Positions 16,517 through 29,993 of a stretch of DNA of 64,000 nt are shown in pieces. This DNA comes from Eucalyptus grandis (taxonomy: Eukaryota; Streptophyta; Magnoliopsida; Myrtales; Myrtaceae), in contig NC_052613.1 of the NCBI RefSeq assembly GCF_016545825.1, positions 992,001-1,056,000 of the forward strand. The letters run 5' to 3'. Each line of letters starts with the position of its first letter. The first letter of the stretch is position 1. The position numbers were made by a program, and so were the translations under genes. The notes under the pieces are model-generated. The model ran no database searches. It was not told the DNA's origin and was given only the letters and a program-made list of their open reading frames with translations.

Positions 16517-18559
16517 CAAATTTTGTAGAATGGGTATTGAGTTTGCATTATGATAGCATCTGTTTAATTATCAATTTTGTATACCACTGTGAGGAAATGA
16601 TCTATGAATATGTTAAATTGCAAAAGAAACCATCTATATTCCTTTCTTCACTGAGATCCGTGCCCCATCTTTTTACAGGGCCTGCGTTGAATTTGTTCTG
16701 CTTTTACAATCAGACTGATGCACTCTCTTGTACATCACAGTCTAGCAAAATCCTTCCTCAGAATCTCTTCTGCACTCATCAGCTGACCTATTAAATCATG
16801 TGAAAACTTTGTCGATGGCAACGATGGCTCTGTATTTTGCTGAGCAAGAAAAACGCTGCAAGCAATCCAAGAATCACACAAAAAATCGATAGGAAAGAAT
16901 ATAAAGTTGCATGTCTTAACCTCAAGGGCTAGATGAGAATTGGTTTAAACTAAGCGAAAGCAAAAGCGATATTGCACTCAACTATAGCATTTTGACAGAC
17001 TGTTTCGGTCCTTTATAGTCCATCTTCCTGCAATTGATTCGAAGGCATGCCGATTAACTTGTACAGCCAGCTGGACCTGAATCAATCCTATAATCTAACT
17101 TGGAATTAATATCTGCTTCCCAATTGGCGGATCTTGGACTATTTCTTGCAAGCGGCAGTTCGCCTCCATGTCTTTTTGCAGTCGTAGAAGGCTAATTGGA
17201 AGAGCCGCCAGGTAGATCCATCCCACATGAAACTTGGTAGATGAAGTCGCTCGTGATATGTTCGTACTGCAGTCAGAACCTATCGGCACTCGTTTAGAGA
17301 ACGTCTTCCGAGAAAAACGAAATCTCTAGAGCATTTTGTATGGTTCAAGTTCTCACAACTCGAGGATCTGGGATTGTTATATTAGGTAAGTTGCAGAAAT
17401 GATCCCTGGTTGATGCATTACCTCGTTCAGTGATATGTTCCGCATTTGACTCGATTGGCACTCCATTACAGAGGAAACAATGAATAAGAGAAGGTCGTGA
17501 ACAGAACAATAACGATGAGATTGAGAATGTCTCTAGAATGATGTCTTTGAAGTGGAAAAATGTGGTCAACTTGGTCTGAGCATTCGCATTCTACGTCAAA
17601 CCGAACATTGTGAAGAGCTATCATGGAATGACTCGGAAAGGGACTTTTCAATTCTGATCATATACAAATCCAAGGTTGGCTCACTAAACGAAACAAAAGG
17701 GACACATCTCCAATCAATAAGTTTCTTCACCTACAATGAGGCATTTCCTTGTTCGTTTAGTCAACTTCCGCCCGCAAAGTCAATGCAATCTCAAAAGGGC
17801 AGACACATTTCAAGTTAGACAAATCGGATATCAGCAATATCATATCTCAAAAGGGCAGACACAATTCAAGTTAGACAAATCAGATATTGGCGATATCATA
17901 TCGCTTGTCTAACAGCAGTTTGAATCATATATGGCAGTTCATGGTGAGCAACAACGATGTAAGTCCATAAAACTTACCATCTCACTTTTCCAACGTACTA
18001 GATAGCAGCAAGGTAACAAGAGACATTCTACTTCTGCAGAATCATAAAACAAAGACTCGCTTCATAAATTACACATCGTTTTCTTCGGTTATCATATTTG
18101 CTGATCGCATAAAGCGGTACATGTAGCACATGGCCTGCTAGTCCACACTTGAAAATATATGACACGAAAGTACATGATATTCCACCCAAAAGAAATTATA
18201 CGCATGAGTGGAGGACTAACGCTCTAGAAATTGTGCCTTTCCAATTTAACGTACAAGAACACCAGCACTCTGATATCTTCTTCGAGATCTCCAAAACTTG
18301 CCACTATATCATATTAACTTCATTCAATTAAAAAAAAAAGAAAAGAAAAGAAAAACATATAGCTTCATCCTACAGTCCAGCGGGCAGATCTGGGCCATTG
18401 AGGACCTCAGTTTAGCTGCCCCCTTTCCACGTTCCCCTTTTTCTTCAGTGAAAAACATTTGTCCCTCAAACTCCGAATCATGGGGTTTGTGCATGCAGCC
18501 ATTAACCTTGTGAATATTTGAATCCACCATAATCTGGGCATGTCATGAAAGTGGAGTTG
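16517..18559. other. Convergent intergenic region between ELP3 and KLHDC4
   Basis: This holds the 3' flanks of two convergent genes. Short open frames near 17095-17820 occur on both strands but show no domain I recognise and no consistent splice structure. The only structured feature is the 56-bp tandem repeat at 17789-17901. I see no gene. Confidence 0.5.
17789..17901. repeat. 56-bp direct repeat, two copies
   Basis: The copies sit at 17789-17845 and 17846-17901. Each starts CTCAAAAGGGCAGACACA and ends with an ATCATAT-type sequence, with a few substitutions between them. Confidence 0.85.
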
Positions 18560-21500
18560 CTATTTTATGAGCAGACTTGTACTCTTCTTCTTAGTCCCTC
18601 TCTTTCTTGAACTAGTTTCAGGGCCTTCTTCCTCTTCAGCCTTTTGCTCGGCCTCCAGTATGGCCAGCTGCAGGGTGAGAACCACCAGAAAATTGTAAGT
18701 CCTTGTGCAAGCTCAGGGAGGGAATGAACATATTGCCATCTAACTAAAGAATGTAAAAGAATTACTTCATCTAGAATCGGTTTAAGCTCCCTGTAACGAA
18801 TGACAGCAAGATCGAATCCATCCTTTCTGAGCTCCTGCAATTCGGACAGGACAATAGTGTATTTGTTCTTATTAATTTGGAGAGACCAAGAGAGACTGCA
18901 CAAATCAACACTTGCACCAACGAAACAAAAATTGACACACTGCAAGCACGAAGAGTTACAGTTCCTATGTCTGGAGATTGACCATAATTTGTCATCTTCT
19001 AAATTCACTTTCAATGCCTCAAGAGAAGCTGACACATGTTTAATTTTCTGTCCAGACTAACAGAGATTCAGCACAAACAGTTCCATTCAACTTCTGTACA
19101 CTAATTTAGTGCACAGTGGGTCGGAAGGGAGGGAGAATGGGGATGTTACTAGAAATGGTCGGTTCAGAAACTGAGTGGTCAGAATTTTGTTTTTCCGCTG
19201 AACCAGTTTGCCTGAAATGCTTTTAATGAGATAGACGACAATATTTGCTTCATCTGCCATGAAAAGACAAAGGAACAAACCTTTCCAGTATGTTGAGTAT
19301 GCTCATAAGCTGCCATTTGCCAATACATATTTGTACGTTTATAGAAATCCTTCAGGGATTCTCCAGGCTTCACAATACAACATGAAAGCAATTAGGTACA
19401 TAAGTTGGATAAACCAACATATTCATAAAAGAGGAAAAACATGAAACGCAAGTCTAACACATCCAATCCATGTTTTTGAGATGTCAATTATACCCAGATA
19501 TGAAGTGTTAAAGATAGGAACCTACCACAGGTGTTCTCTGGGAATCTGAGAGCCCAAGGTTGGCTCTGATCTGCTCTATCCTAAGTCGCTTTTCCTTCCT
19601 ACGAAGATTTTTTCCTTCACCCTTTATTATTGTGACAGCATCTCCCACGTGAGACGAGGCAGAAGCATCTTTTCTAGCCTTGCCACAGGAACATAAGAAA
19701 AACATGCATAAGAACAAAAGGAAATCTGCCAAAATGCCTTTTCGGAAATAACTGAGACAAAACAAAAGGCAATACACACTTAGAACCCACCATTTCCCTG
19801 CATATTCTGGACATTCATTAATGATAATTAGCCACACAGATTATAGTATTTATGGTCATTAGCCACAAACACCACTCACCACCATGTATCTTTATCACCA
19901 TTGCTTCACTGTGTTTAGACACTCCAAACAATTTGACCAAGCACAGATCTGATTAACAGATAGTATCAATTTGACCTTCACACTTGTTACAACAAAGAAT
20001 GAAGCAACCTTGAGTCTCAAAAAGTAATGGACAGTATTTTTTTTTACAGAAAATTGGATAAATCTTCATTTTTACGTCAATTTGATGTAAATGGGAAATA
20101 AGCATATAAATTCCTAAAGAGGAAAAGTAAAGTCACCTCTGAAGTATCATCTGCATCGCTACCCTCATCCTCATTCTCACTGACATCATCGCTATCAGTT
20201 TCATCCTCACTGTCTTCTCCATCTTCATCTTCATCCTCATCCTCATTTTCATCCTCTGAGGCTTCTATCCATTCTGATTCAGATGCCTAAATTGGAAAAG
20301 TGAAAATAACAATATAGAAAGCAGCATTAAAACACAACGTAATTTTCTAGGAATTTGCTGCTCCACTACTTTTCTGGAAAAGAATGTCGACATTAGCTAA
20401 TAAGAAAGCTTAATGTTTGAAATACTTCATACACATTAGAATACTTATAAAAGATCACATAAGAATAATAAAATAAAAAATTATGAAAATAGAACAAACC
20501 GGTATAATGCACTTCCATTCGTCAAGCTTGCTGAGATTGAGGCAGTACAAATCATCAAGAGTAATTTCTTGATCCTTGACTTCCATCATCCCTCCATAAA
20601 CATATAGAGTATCTTTCCCAACCGCCATGCAAGAATTTATGCGTCCACAAGGCTTGACTATCTAAACAATTGCCAGAAGTCAACAACAATAATTGCAGCA
20701 GAAACTGTGAAAGTGGGACAACCCTGCAGTCAACAATTACAGACCTCTGGCAATGGAGAATGCTGAACACCATTAGCAGGGCATGCCTGCGGGTTTCTGG
20801 CGGAGCTTGCATTTATTCCATGATCACTGATAATCAATTCTGTATCTAGGCTACGTGCTACCTCATCCATGTAACTTTCCATATCACCTGCTTCATCTAA
20901 GTATTCCAAATTATCATCTTTTTCTTTTGCTGCAAATTCTGCAGTCTGATTTTTATCATTGACGTCCTCATTGTCAGGTTTTCTATCAGAACTAAGTTTT
21001 AACTGCAATTAAATATGTAAGTGTCAAAATTTACTGTACCAAAAGATGTCAATTAATTCAGCTTGTGATAAAAAAATATTTAATCAAAAACTCTCAAACC
21101 AATAGTGAGATGATAAATTTCACAACCTGAACAAATTCTTTTACAGAGGTTATACCTTTTCCTTTGTTGACTTCTCCTTCCGTAGCTCTAATGGGTACCT
21201 GCGAGGCAAGACATATAATGCAATCATATTTTATCTCTCTTTCCCTAAAATAGCTGACAAACATTAATTGTTGACCACAAAAGAACTTCAGTGACACTTG
21301 TGCCGAAAAAGCTTATGTCATCTGAAAAAGAAAAGGTATTATTACCAACGATGGTTGTCTAATTGAAAACCATAGAGTTCGTTCAAGAATACGCTCATCA
21401 TAACATCACCTGCATGCGCATAATAACAGATAACAAGCGTCAATATCAATCAAATTAGTTTATGCAATATGGTCCTATTACTAAAGTTCTGTCTAATGTC

Positions 21501-24500
21501 GTCCTCGAACTGATTGCTTCGGCCTTTCATGGTATCATCAGTACATATTCAGTTAAAAGTTGCCACATTCTACAGACACTGATAATGGCCCACTTTTAGT
21601 AACAAATGGACGCTTAATTATAAGGATGTTATCACCCCTTAACAGCTAGCATAACAGAAATCGATTAGGAAAAATATGTAGGTTGAAGACCATGTAGAAA
21701 TAGGAGGACCACATTGGAAAAACATTACAGGTCGAGGGAGCAAATCCATACTTATACCACACAAGTTCAATTAACATATTCATGTATAGTAATGAATAGT
21801 CAAATACTAGAAACTGACAGCACAGAAAAGGAGATATGAGAAACTAAAAGTCAAACTTCTAAATTACTTGGGAAACAATAGTCTGAAAGGATAATCATGG
21901 GAAAGCACACAGAATGACATGCAAAAGTATCTGACCTTCAACCTCCATATCAACCACACCACCAAATAGTAAAGCCCTTTTCTTATGAACACACATTGAA
22001 AATCCTGCACGTGGGCCTGGAGGCATTCCGATTTTCTTTACCTGTTAAAAAGCAGAAGGTAAGATCATGAACTTGCCAGAGAGAGAGAGAGAGAGAGTTA
22101 TGTTTTTTGTATGAATCAATGAACAGGGCACTGCTGTCTTGCTTTTTAGAAGTAATAGAAAACTGGAAAGGCTAGAAATAAAAGATGTCTGACTTAATGT
22201 TAGTGGTGGTGTTGGTGGTGGTAGATGAGAGAGCTAGAAAACTAAAAATATATGAATCTATCATAATTCACAGGTAAAAAAGACAATCCATGCTATACCC
22301 TCATTAAATGAAACACGGAACCAATTTGAAGAAAAAGTCATCTTGAGGAAATGTTTTGTCAGCATACTAAATGCAAAGCATACTTGATTTCCCAAAGACT
22401 GCAGCAACCATAACTATTATAAGACATAATACAAGATATCGGGAGTATTTTCAATTACTTAAAATGTTCACACAAGATGACAAACAAATTAGCAGGTCCA
22501 AATTCTGACAGCCATAATACATGTAAACGTTACAGTACTGCAAAAGTCTAAGTTCTCAGTTCAAACCGTCCTTTGCTACTGCAAAATTCTGCAAGCTGTC
22601 TGTGTAGTTATCAAAGAAAAAAGAAACACCCTTCTGCAAATAAACTTAGATTTACAGTAAGGCAGATGATTCTTTGTAAATTCACAGCGTCCTTTGCTAC
22701 CACAATACTCTGCAAGTCATCTGTGAAGTTATTATAAAAAAAAGATATGCCCTTCCTTTTCAATTGACGCATCAGCACCATCACAGAGCACAAAATTTCA
22801 TTGTGTTTTTCAGGTAATTTGACAGCATAAGTTAAAGGATAGGAACCTTATTCCATTCCCAAGTCCTTGGATCAAGGGACCACAAGTCAGCGTGGACAAT
22901 TCCTTTTTCAGAGCTGTTCTTGTCGGTTGAAACTTCCTTTGAGTAGCCACCATACAAAAAGATCTGCAATGTAAGCATTTCATTGAATAAGATACAACAA
23001 TAGTGAACACTCAAAAGCAGGCGTTTGTGGACTTCTAATGAAATAACTAAAAATACTGAATCACAGAAAACTCAGCAAAACTTTGCAAACTCTGTAATAT
23101 CATAAGAAGGAGATATGAAATGCAGGTCGTGCAAAATAGGACATTTTCAAGCAGTATCAGTCAAGCTCTGATTAACATGGTTTGGCCATGCATGGTAGCA
23201 TAACAGAAAGACACTCGACTTTGTGGAAAAAGTGGCAACAGTTATTGTTCATTGGAAGAGGAAGTGCTTAAAGTCAACAGATAAGACTTGCTTATTAATC
23301 ATTGTAATTGGCATCACTCTTCATTTGGTTCTTGGCCTATTTAATCAAGATTTAGTCAGAATCCTTAATCCCACATAAAAGAACTTAACAAAAGCTGATG
23401 CAATTGGTGTCTTTTATCCCTCACGGCAAGTCTTTAGGAATCATTTCTTGTCAAATGTCCATATCAAACTCCATTTGGACCATTTTAAGCTCCTGATTTA
23501 TCTTCAGAAAAGGAAAACTTAAGAATTGGAGGTAAGATCACATGCTCAGCATCAGCAACGAGAGGCAGATGTCACAAATGCAATCTTGGAATAATGAAAG
23601 ATCATTACAATACCATGATCTCCAATCGACAATGTAATAGTGTGAGTTGATAAGTTATCCTCCGTACCAAGTTTCTTGGCATTTAGCCATACCTAACACT
23701 TTCCCAAAATGTGGATTTATATCAAAAGGGAAAAAGACCAATGCACTTATAACAAAAACTACATCGACCAGTTATTTAATGTCCGCTCTGCCATTTCATT
23801 TTTTCCGCCATAAGATACAAAAGAAGATGCATGGTACTTACTCATCCATTTCTATGGGTACGACATTTTACCTAATTCATTAATTACTACTGCAGATGCC
23901 TAGTTACTTCTATTATAACAGTGAAATCAACTTTAAAGAGGCTTGTTTCAAACTGGAAAAGTATATGTCATCTTCAGGCGCTTTAACTAGTTTCATTCTT
24001 TTGATTTCTGCGTGTTAAATCATTCCTATTAATTGCTTCACAAACAATAGTGACTCCAAACGTTTTATTTTTAAAAAGGTGATATTTTTTTCTAGAGAAA
24101 CTGTTCAGGTACATCAATAATACAAAGGAAACAAGGAAAAGAGACTAGCAAGGCAAAACTGATTCAAAAAAATAAAATAAAATAGAACATGAAGTCTGCA
24201 AAGGCTTGGAATTCAGGAAGACCAACTTAGACTGACTAATCTTCTACTTGGAAGTTGTAGCAAAGACTTCATCCCTTCAGGCAATTCAAGAAACAAGAAA
24301 AGCTAGTATATATAATTCAACAAAAAGACATCAACTAGAAACTGAGTTTTGAACCCTTGTCATCATTGAAATTGACTAACACACCCTTTTGTTGTCAGCA
24401 ACAAATGAAAATCACCTTCATCAAAAGACAAGGTGATCAATTAATGTAATTTGTCAAATGAACTTCCCCAAACTAGCATGCAACTGGTAGAATTTGAAAG

Positions 24501-27048
24501 TAACATTTGCAACTTAAGTGGCCATAACTTGAAAACACCTATGAAATACAACTATTTTCTCATGCAGTGACCATAAGTTAATAATAGCTGTCTATTAGCT
24601 CTTTGAAGCATTGAAAAATACTCACCTCATCCTGGTGAACAAAAAATTGAAATCCGCTCCGTGCACTTGGCCACATTGATCCAGGCCTGGGCTTTATTTC
24701 TTGCCACTGCAACAAAGCAGCCAATTAGCTTTAAGTAGAAAGTAAATCAAATTGAAAAGGGACTGCACTGATTAGCCCAACCACTAAAAGCCCATGGTGT
24801 TCACCTTGTACTGATCCAGATCAAAAACAAATAAATCATTATAATACCTGCACATATAGGGGAGAAATGGAAGTGAGAAGCTTTGCAAACCTTCAAAGAA
24901 GCAAGTCTGAAAGGCTGATTAAAAGTCCATAGGATACGGAAAAGGGAAATAAAGCTTGAATTCTCCCTGATTTAATAAGGAAAAGGGAAACAGTGCTTGG
25001 ATTCTCCTGATTTAATAAACTTTCCAGGCCATGATAAAAAGAAAAGGATGAAAGACTCAAATTGTTTATATTAATGTAGAGTATGAGGCCAAATGGGAAG
25101 TGTACGCCATTTCATCTGCTTTATTAAACTGCAACTTTAGCTGCAGTTAAATCGTAGCTTTTGCTCAGGAGCAACAACATGATCAGTTCCAACCAATTTG
25201 CCAGAAAAATTATTCCTAATATTTTAAAATCTTCTAGTCTTCTTTATAATAAAGAGCCACTTCTTCATTCAAGGGAAATATCAATAAAAGAGGCAGCCTT
25301 CTAATTTTCATACAACTAAGTTTCCTTAAAAAAGATTCAGTTTAGAAGCAGAATCAGTTCACACAACATCAAGACATTCAGGCATTTAACGAGAAGCCAA
25401 AGAGCTCTTTTTTGTGAATGGACAAGTAGCATGACATCTCCTCACAGAGGAAACAGTACAACTGATGAATAAGAAGACATCATATCAAACCAAGCATAAA
25501 GAAAATTATTTCTCACATCATTATCAAATCATAAGAGTATAGGACCTCTAAAGGTATTGACTAAGAAACCTTCAACCAACCTCACTTCTCTGAGAGTGTC
25601 ATAGAAGCCACCAAAAACAATGATTTTGTGTTTGTACAAAACCTGTAACAGAGCAAGATGGATAGAAAAGCAGACATGCATGAGGTAACAGGAGATAACT
25701 ATATATGAAGGACAGAGACAACTATGAGGCCAGTGATGAGATTACCATTCTATGACCTGAACGCGGACCAGGACAACCTTTCAGATTAAGTTGTTCCCAC
25801 TGATTTGTTTTGAGGTCCAACATCCAAAAGTCCTAAAAAGAAAGTTCGATCATAGATCAACATAATTCAAAAAACTCCCACATAATATCTTTTCTAGCAA
25901 TATGCAGAAAATACTATGATGGTTATGGCATAAACAAAACCGCATGTGTGTTACCCTGTAGTGGTGGAAGCGTTCTTGATTTGGGGAGGTAAATTCACCA
26001 CCTAACAACAAGTACCCAAAGTTATTTGTGGGATGCAACAGATATTGCACAAGCAAGTAAACACCTGTGGAGGAAGATAACGAGCTCACCGAATATATAC
26101 AGATAATTTTTCCAAGCAACTGCCTGATGAGCACTGCGAGGAGGTGGACTATTGGGACTGGAGATCAATTTCCATGCCTGCTTCTCCACATCATACCGGT
26201 AAAGATCACCGTAGACAAAAGTCTGCGCCATTTTGAAACCAGGGTGGTGACCAAAAAATGAGCCAAGCTCACAGCATAAACATAAGCACTCCATCAACTA
26301 TTCTCGAGGCCTCACCTTGGTGCCATTGTAAAACTCGCCGCCATAAAAAATCAGCTCCGTGTCTTTCAAAGGATTCAGCGTCATCTACAGGAATTAACGG
26401 TACCATTACAATAACTAATCAATCACACAATTCAGAAAAGCCACCATAAGGTGAGTAAACAAAATGGTGCGCAGCGAGAGCCAATAAAGAGCGTCATTAC
26501 CGTGCAATTAGATCGGGGAGAAGGTGCCGGTACATTTTCCTCAATGTGGACCTCCTTCTTCTTCGCTTCCTCTTTTTGTATACTTAGCTGGTCAGTGGGG
26601 TGCAAACAAGTCAATTCGAGCTTAAAGGAAGGAGAAAGCAGCCATGTCTAATCTTAAATCAAGAACAGATATTGCAGTTTCAAAGATCAAACTATCGTCG
26701 TAATCTATCGGAAGCAATTGAACTTCTCAGTCCACTAGTGACCCGCGACAAGACTCGGTTTTACACTTTTTTTTCCTAGAAACAGAGGATCGACAGCACC
26801 ATCGGTGTTGCTCAAATCCTAAGTTTCAGACTTAAAAAAAGAGGTTTTGCGATGAACTGCATCGTCCCGGCAGATAAACATCCGGCGAGGCGGTTAAAGA
26901 GGGGGCAGCATCATACGAGGATGGCGTCGATGTCGTCTTCAGGGGAGATCTTCTTGGTGTCCCGGCGAGCTCTCTTCTCCTCCGCTTTGGCGGTTTTCCT
27001 CACCGTCTTCTCCTTCCCCTTCCCCGGCTTCTTCGTCTTCTTCCCCAT
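18560..27048 (-). CDS. Kelch-repeat protein, KLHDC4 type (20 exons)
   Basis: Exons: 27048-26917, 26587-26501, 26384-26316, 26222-26090, 26001-25955, 25832-25746, 25642-25581, 24847-24805, 24706-24626, 22963-22847, 22041-21936, 21409-21346, 21198-21156, 21002-20745, 20661-20500, 20286-20137, 19678-19526, 19367-19281, 18834-18766, 18667-18560. They sum to 2058 nt, giving 685 aa with phase kept. The N terminus is lysine-rich (MGKKTKKPGKGKEKTVRKTA), followed by SIQKEEAKKKEVHIEENVPA. The Kelch repeats carry paired glycines (ELIFYGGEFYNG, KIIVFGGFYDTL, IFLYGGYSKE, ALLFGGVVDME, TLYVYGGMMEVK). Exon 16 encodes a highly acidic block of about 50 residues near 498-547. The lysine-rich C-terminal part includes GESLKDFYKRTNMYWQMAAY. 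This domain order is typical of KLHDC4 homologues, whose function is poorly known; the fold is a beta-propeller for protein binding. Confidence 0.95.
22079..22097. repeat. (GA)n microsatellite in a KLHDC4 intron
   Basis: A short GA run in the intron between exons 10 and 11. Confidence 0.9.
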
Positions 27049-28129
27049 CCTCTCTCTCTCTCTCTCTCTCTCTACAGTTCACCGTTTCGTCGGTCGGACT
27101 GGCGGCAACGCTCGGGACTGGAAGAATGTTGACGGCGGGAGCAGACAGAGGAGGGGAGGCGAGGTTTTGCTGGCGCAGGACGACGCCGTCTCCAGTTTCC
27201 TTTTCGAGGGAAATTTCACTTTGGTCCCTATAGTTTTGGGATCCTTCGCTTTTTGATCCGTGTACTCTATTTTCGTCGCGATCATAATCCTCGGGCTATT
27301 CTTCCACAATAATTTGATGGGACGAGACCTTTGGAAATCCTAATATTTATTGTGAAAGTACAATTAAGTCTTAAAAATTTCAAAAAGTGCATTTAACTAT
27401 AATAATATAATCAAGTCATAAATCTCATCACTAAATTTTTCACATAGTTAAAAATTTCTAAAGATGCATTCCATTGACTTAAACTTGAACTAATTCAAAG
27501 TTTAGGACTTAATTTGCACTTTTTGAAAATTTTAAGAATTACACTTTCGTGATAAATTTTAGGAATTAATTGTAAATTTTGAAAGTTTTATATTTTTATG
27601 ATAAGTTTTAAAATTTTCCATCACGCTTGTCGTGGTTTGAACTTGTCCATCAAATTTCCAAGGAGTCAAACGGCAGCAATTGACACATGAAGAAGTCCAC
27701 GTCCTGTGCTGAAGGCTCTCGCCCTGAGGCTGCTCCTCCTCTTCCCCATTTCCTTCCAGGTGTCGTCGCCGCCCCCGTGATTCTCGCTTCCTTCTTTTGA
27801 AGCAACCATCATCTTGACATTCCGACATTCTCTTCTGTCGCATCCCTTCTTCCTGTATATATTCAGCTGGCCACCACCTTCAGCATTTCCCTACCATCCC
27901 TATCCTGACGTGCACGGCTCTCGCTTTCGTCATTCGCCCCACCTCGCAAGCAAGGCATTCAGTTTGCTGTGGCTTTATTCTGCTCAACCTCTCTACGTAA
28001 ACCCCTCGCTTGCCTTAAGGTAAATGCACTCGGATCGCTTCACATATCACTTGCTAATCTGAGGCCGACGAGCCGAGTTGCATGATCGAGTATTCTTGAG
28101 GTTTAGCTCGTGACTCTAGGCTTTGGAGG
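27049..28129. promoter_or_regulatory. Head-to-head intergenic region between KLHDC4 and SEO copy 1
   Basis: This region separates the KLHDC4 start (minus) from the first SEO ATG (plus). A (TC)n run of about 11 units (27051-27073) sits directly upstream of the KLHDC4 ATG, in the 5' leader. AT-rich sequence at 27340-27620 contains short repeated motifs. The whole region is copied at 52239-54090, where the TC run is about twice as long. No specific promoter box is called. Confidence 0.6.
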
Positions 28130-29993
28130 ATGCAGACGAGAAAATGCATTTCGAAGCTCATCAGACGCTGGCACGACTGTTCGACAAGATCCATTCAGAC
28201 GACAAATGAGGAAAGGCATTCCAAGGCTTATCGGAGGCTGGTACGCCTGTTCAAAAAGTTTCATTGGGATAACATGACGATTCTCAAGCATTTAATCTAT
28301 GCCAAGGACGACATACAACCGCTGGTAGACGGTACCACCAAATCAAGGGTTTGGTCCTACTTCCTTTTACTACTACCTTCCTATTATTGTACTCGTTGGC
28401 CTCGATTTGATATCTATCTACAGAAATATAACAGCAATTCTCTCTCATTTCGCAACAAACAGGTCGGCCTTGAAGTGCTGAGAAAGAAGAGAGTGTTGCT
28501 ACTAATATCAGATCTTGACATTGCCATTGAAGACATAGAGCTTCTCAACGACGTCTACAGAGAGTCTTGCGCAAGGCCTGAGAACCCGTTCAAAATAGTG
28601 TGGCTTCCAATTGTGGATATCGATCCAAAATCAGCTGCTTGGGATATGACCCATCAGCCGAAGTTCGAGGAGCTGCAGAGGAGCATGCCATGGTACACTG
28701 TCGTCCACCCCTCAATCCTTGAACCAGCCGTGATCGAGTACACAAGAGAGGTGTGGCATTTCTTGAAGAGGATCATCATAGTAGCTCTGGATCCACAGGG
28801 GAAATTGGCGAGCGCCAATGCCTTCCACATGATTTGGATATGGGGAATCTTGGCCTTCCCTTTCACTAAGGAACGAGAGGAAGCGCTGTGGAAGCAGGAG
28901 AGTTGGGGACTCAAGCTAATCGTTGATGGCTCAGACGACGGGACTATAACAGAATGGGTACAAACTTCATCCCTAACGGTCCTTCTTTCCCCAGATTGAT
29001 TCTTAAATTTTCAAAAACGCACTTAAAAGAGCTTTGGCAAACAAACTCCAATGAAGAAATAAATATTCCGAGATGAACCATGGGCCAGGCTTTATTTTTC
29101 CCCGGAAGTAAGGCAGTAAGAAGGGTGAGACATTTAGTTCTGTAACATGTAGCAACGAAAATCCAATTTCATAGCCTAATACTACCGCCAGAGAGACTAA
29201 GCACTGCCAGGGACAACTTTCTCCATTGTGGAAAATGAATTTCCCGGTATAAAGTAGCCCCATGTTATTCCTGGTGAATAGAAGCTGCACCATGTCCTCA
29301 TGCAGACACATATTGCATGTTAGCACAAAGTGCACAGAGTATTCATGTCGGTAATTAATATTTCCTGCATCTGATCAGATGGAAGAAGGATCATGCATCT
29401 GTCTATATGGAGGTGAGGACCTTGATTGGATCAGGAGGTTCACAAACGCAGCCAAAGGGGTCGCTGAGATTGCTGATATCCCATTGGGAATGATATACGT
29501 GGGAATGAGCAATGCCATGGAGCGAGTGCAGACAACTGCAGCGGCAATCAGGACAGAGAGTCTGAGTGACTGCTGGGGAGACATAACATGCTGGTTCTTT
29601 TGGGGAAGACTCGAGAGCATGCTCTACTCGAAGTTGCAACAAGGGATGTCCACTGAAACCGATCCAGTTTTGGATGAGATCATGACGATACTAAGCTACG
29701 ATGCGAGCGACCAAGGATGGGCTCTTTTCTGCCATGGTCCGGGACCGCCAATGGCGAGAGCCAAGGGCGTCGAAGTCTTGCAGAGCATGGAGGAGTTCGA
29801 CAAGTGGAAGGGCAATGCAGATCAGAAGGGTTTCGTTTATGCGCTGCAGGACCATCTAAGACAGAAGGAGCTTGAGACTCCACAAGCCCGCAGCGGAATT
29901 TCGATGATGATCGTGTGCGCGGAGTGTGGCCGTGCGCATGAGGCCACGCTGTTCAAAACGTACAGCTGCTGCACCGAATACGCAGAAGTTTAA
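28130..29993 (+). CDS. Sieve element occlusion (SEO) protein, N-terminally truncated, copy 1
   Basis: SEO proteins build the P-protein filaments that plug phloem sieve tubes. Exons: 28130-28348, 28463-28957, 29379-29993 (GT-AG, all phase 0; 442 aa from this ATG). The middle region reads TILKHLIYAKDDIQPLVDGT, then RVLLLISDLDIAIEDIELL in the thioredoxin-like part, then EERE..LWKQESW. The C-terminal SEO domain begins ICLYGGEDLDWIRRFT and ends with a cysteine motif (VCAECGR, YSCC). Intact family members are about 700 aa and have an SEO N-terminal domain; none is visible upstream. Residues encoded by 28130-28205 read a duplicated segment out of frame, so the real start, if any, is uncertain. It may be a pseudogene or a short paralog. 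Confidence 0.8.
28137..28273 (+). repeat. Internal 66-bp duplication at the 5' end of SEO copy 1
   Basis: Unit 1 (28137-28202) and unit 2 (28208-28273) align base by base: GAGAAAATGCATTTCGAAGC against GAGGAAAGGCATTCCAAGGC, ending AGACGAC against GGATAAC. Only unit 2 is in frame with the SEO middle domain. The same duplication is present in copy 2 (54097-54230), so it predates the segmental duplication. Confidence 0.8.

Noticed and set aside
17095..17820. Possible receptor-like or WAK-type gene fragment between ELP3 and KLHDC4
   Set aside because: Frames are short and scattered on both strands. No cysteine spacing, kinase motif or splice chain could be supported.
28654..28914. Minus-strand frames opposite SEO exons (also 54611-54952 and 62772-63041)
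   Set aside because: They recur only because the SEO exons are duplicated; the sense strand encodes the conserved domain.
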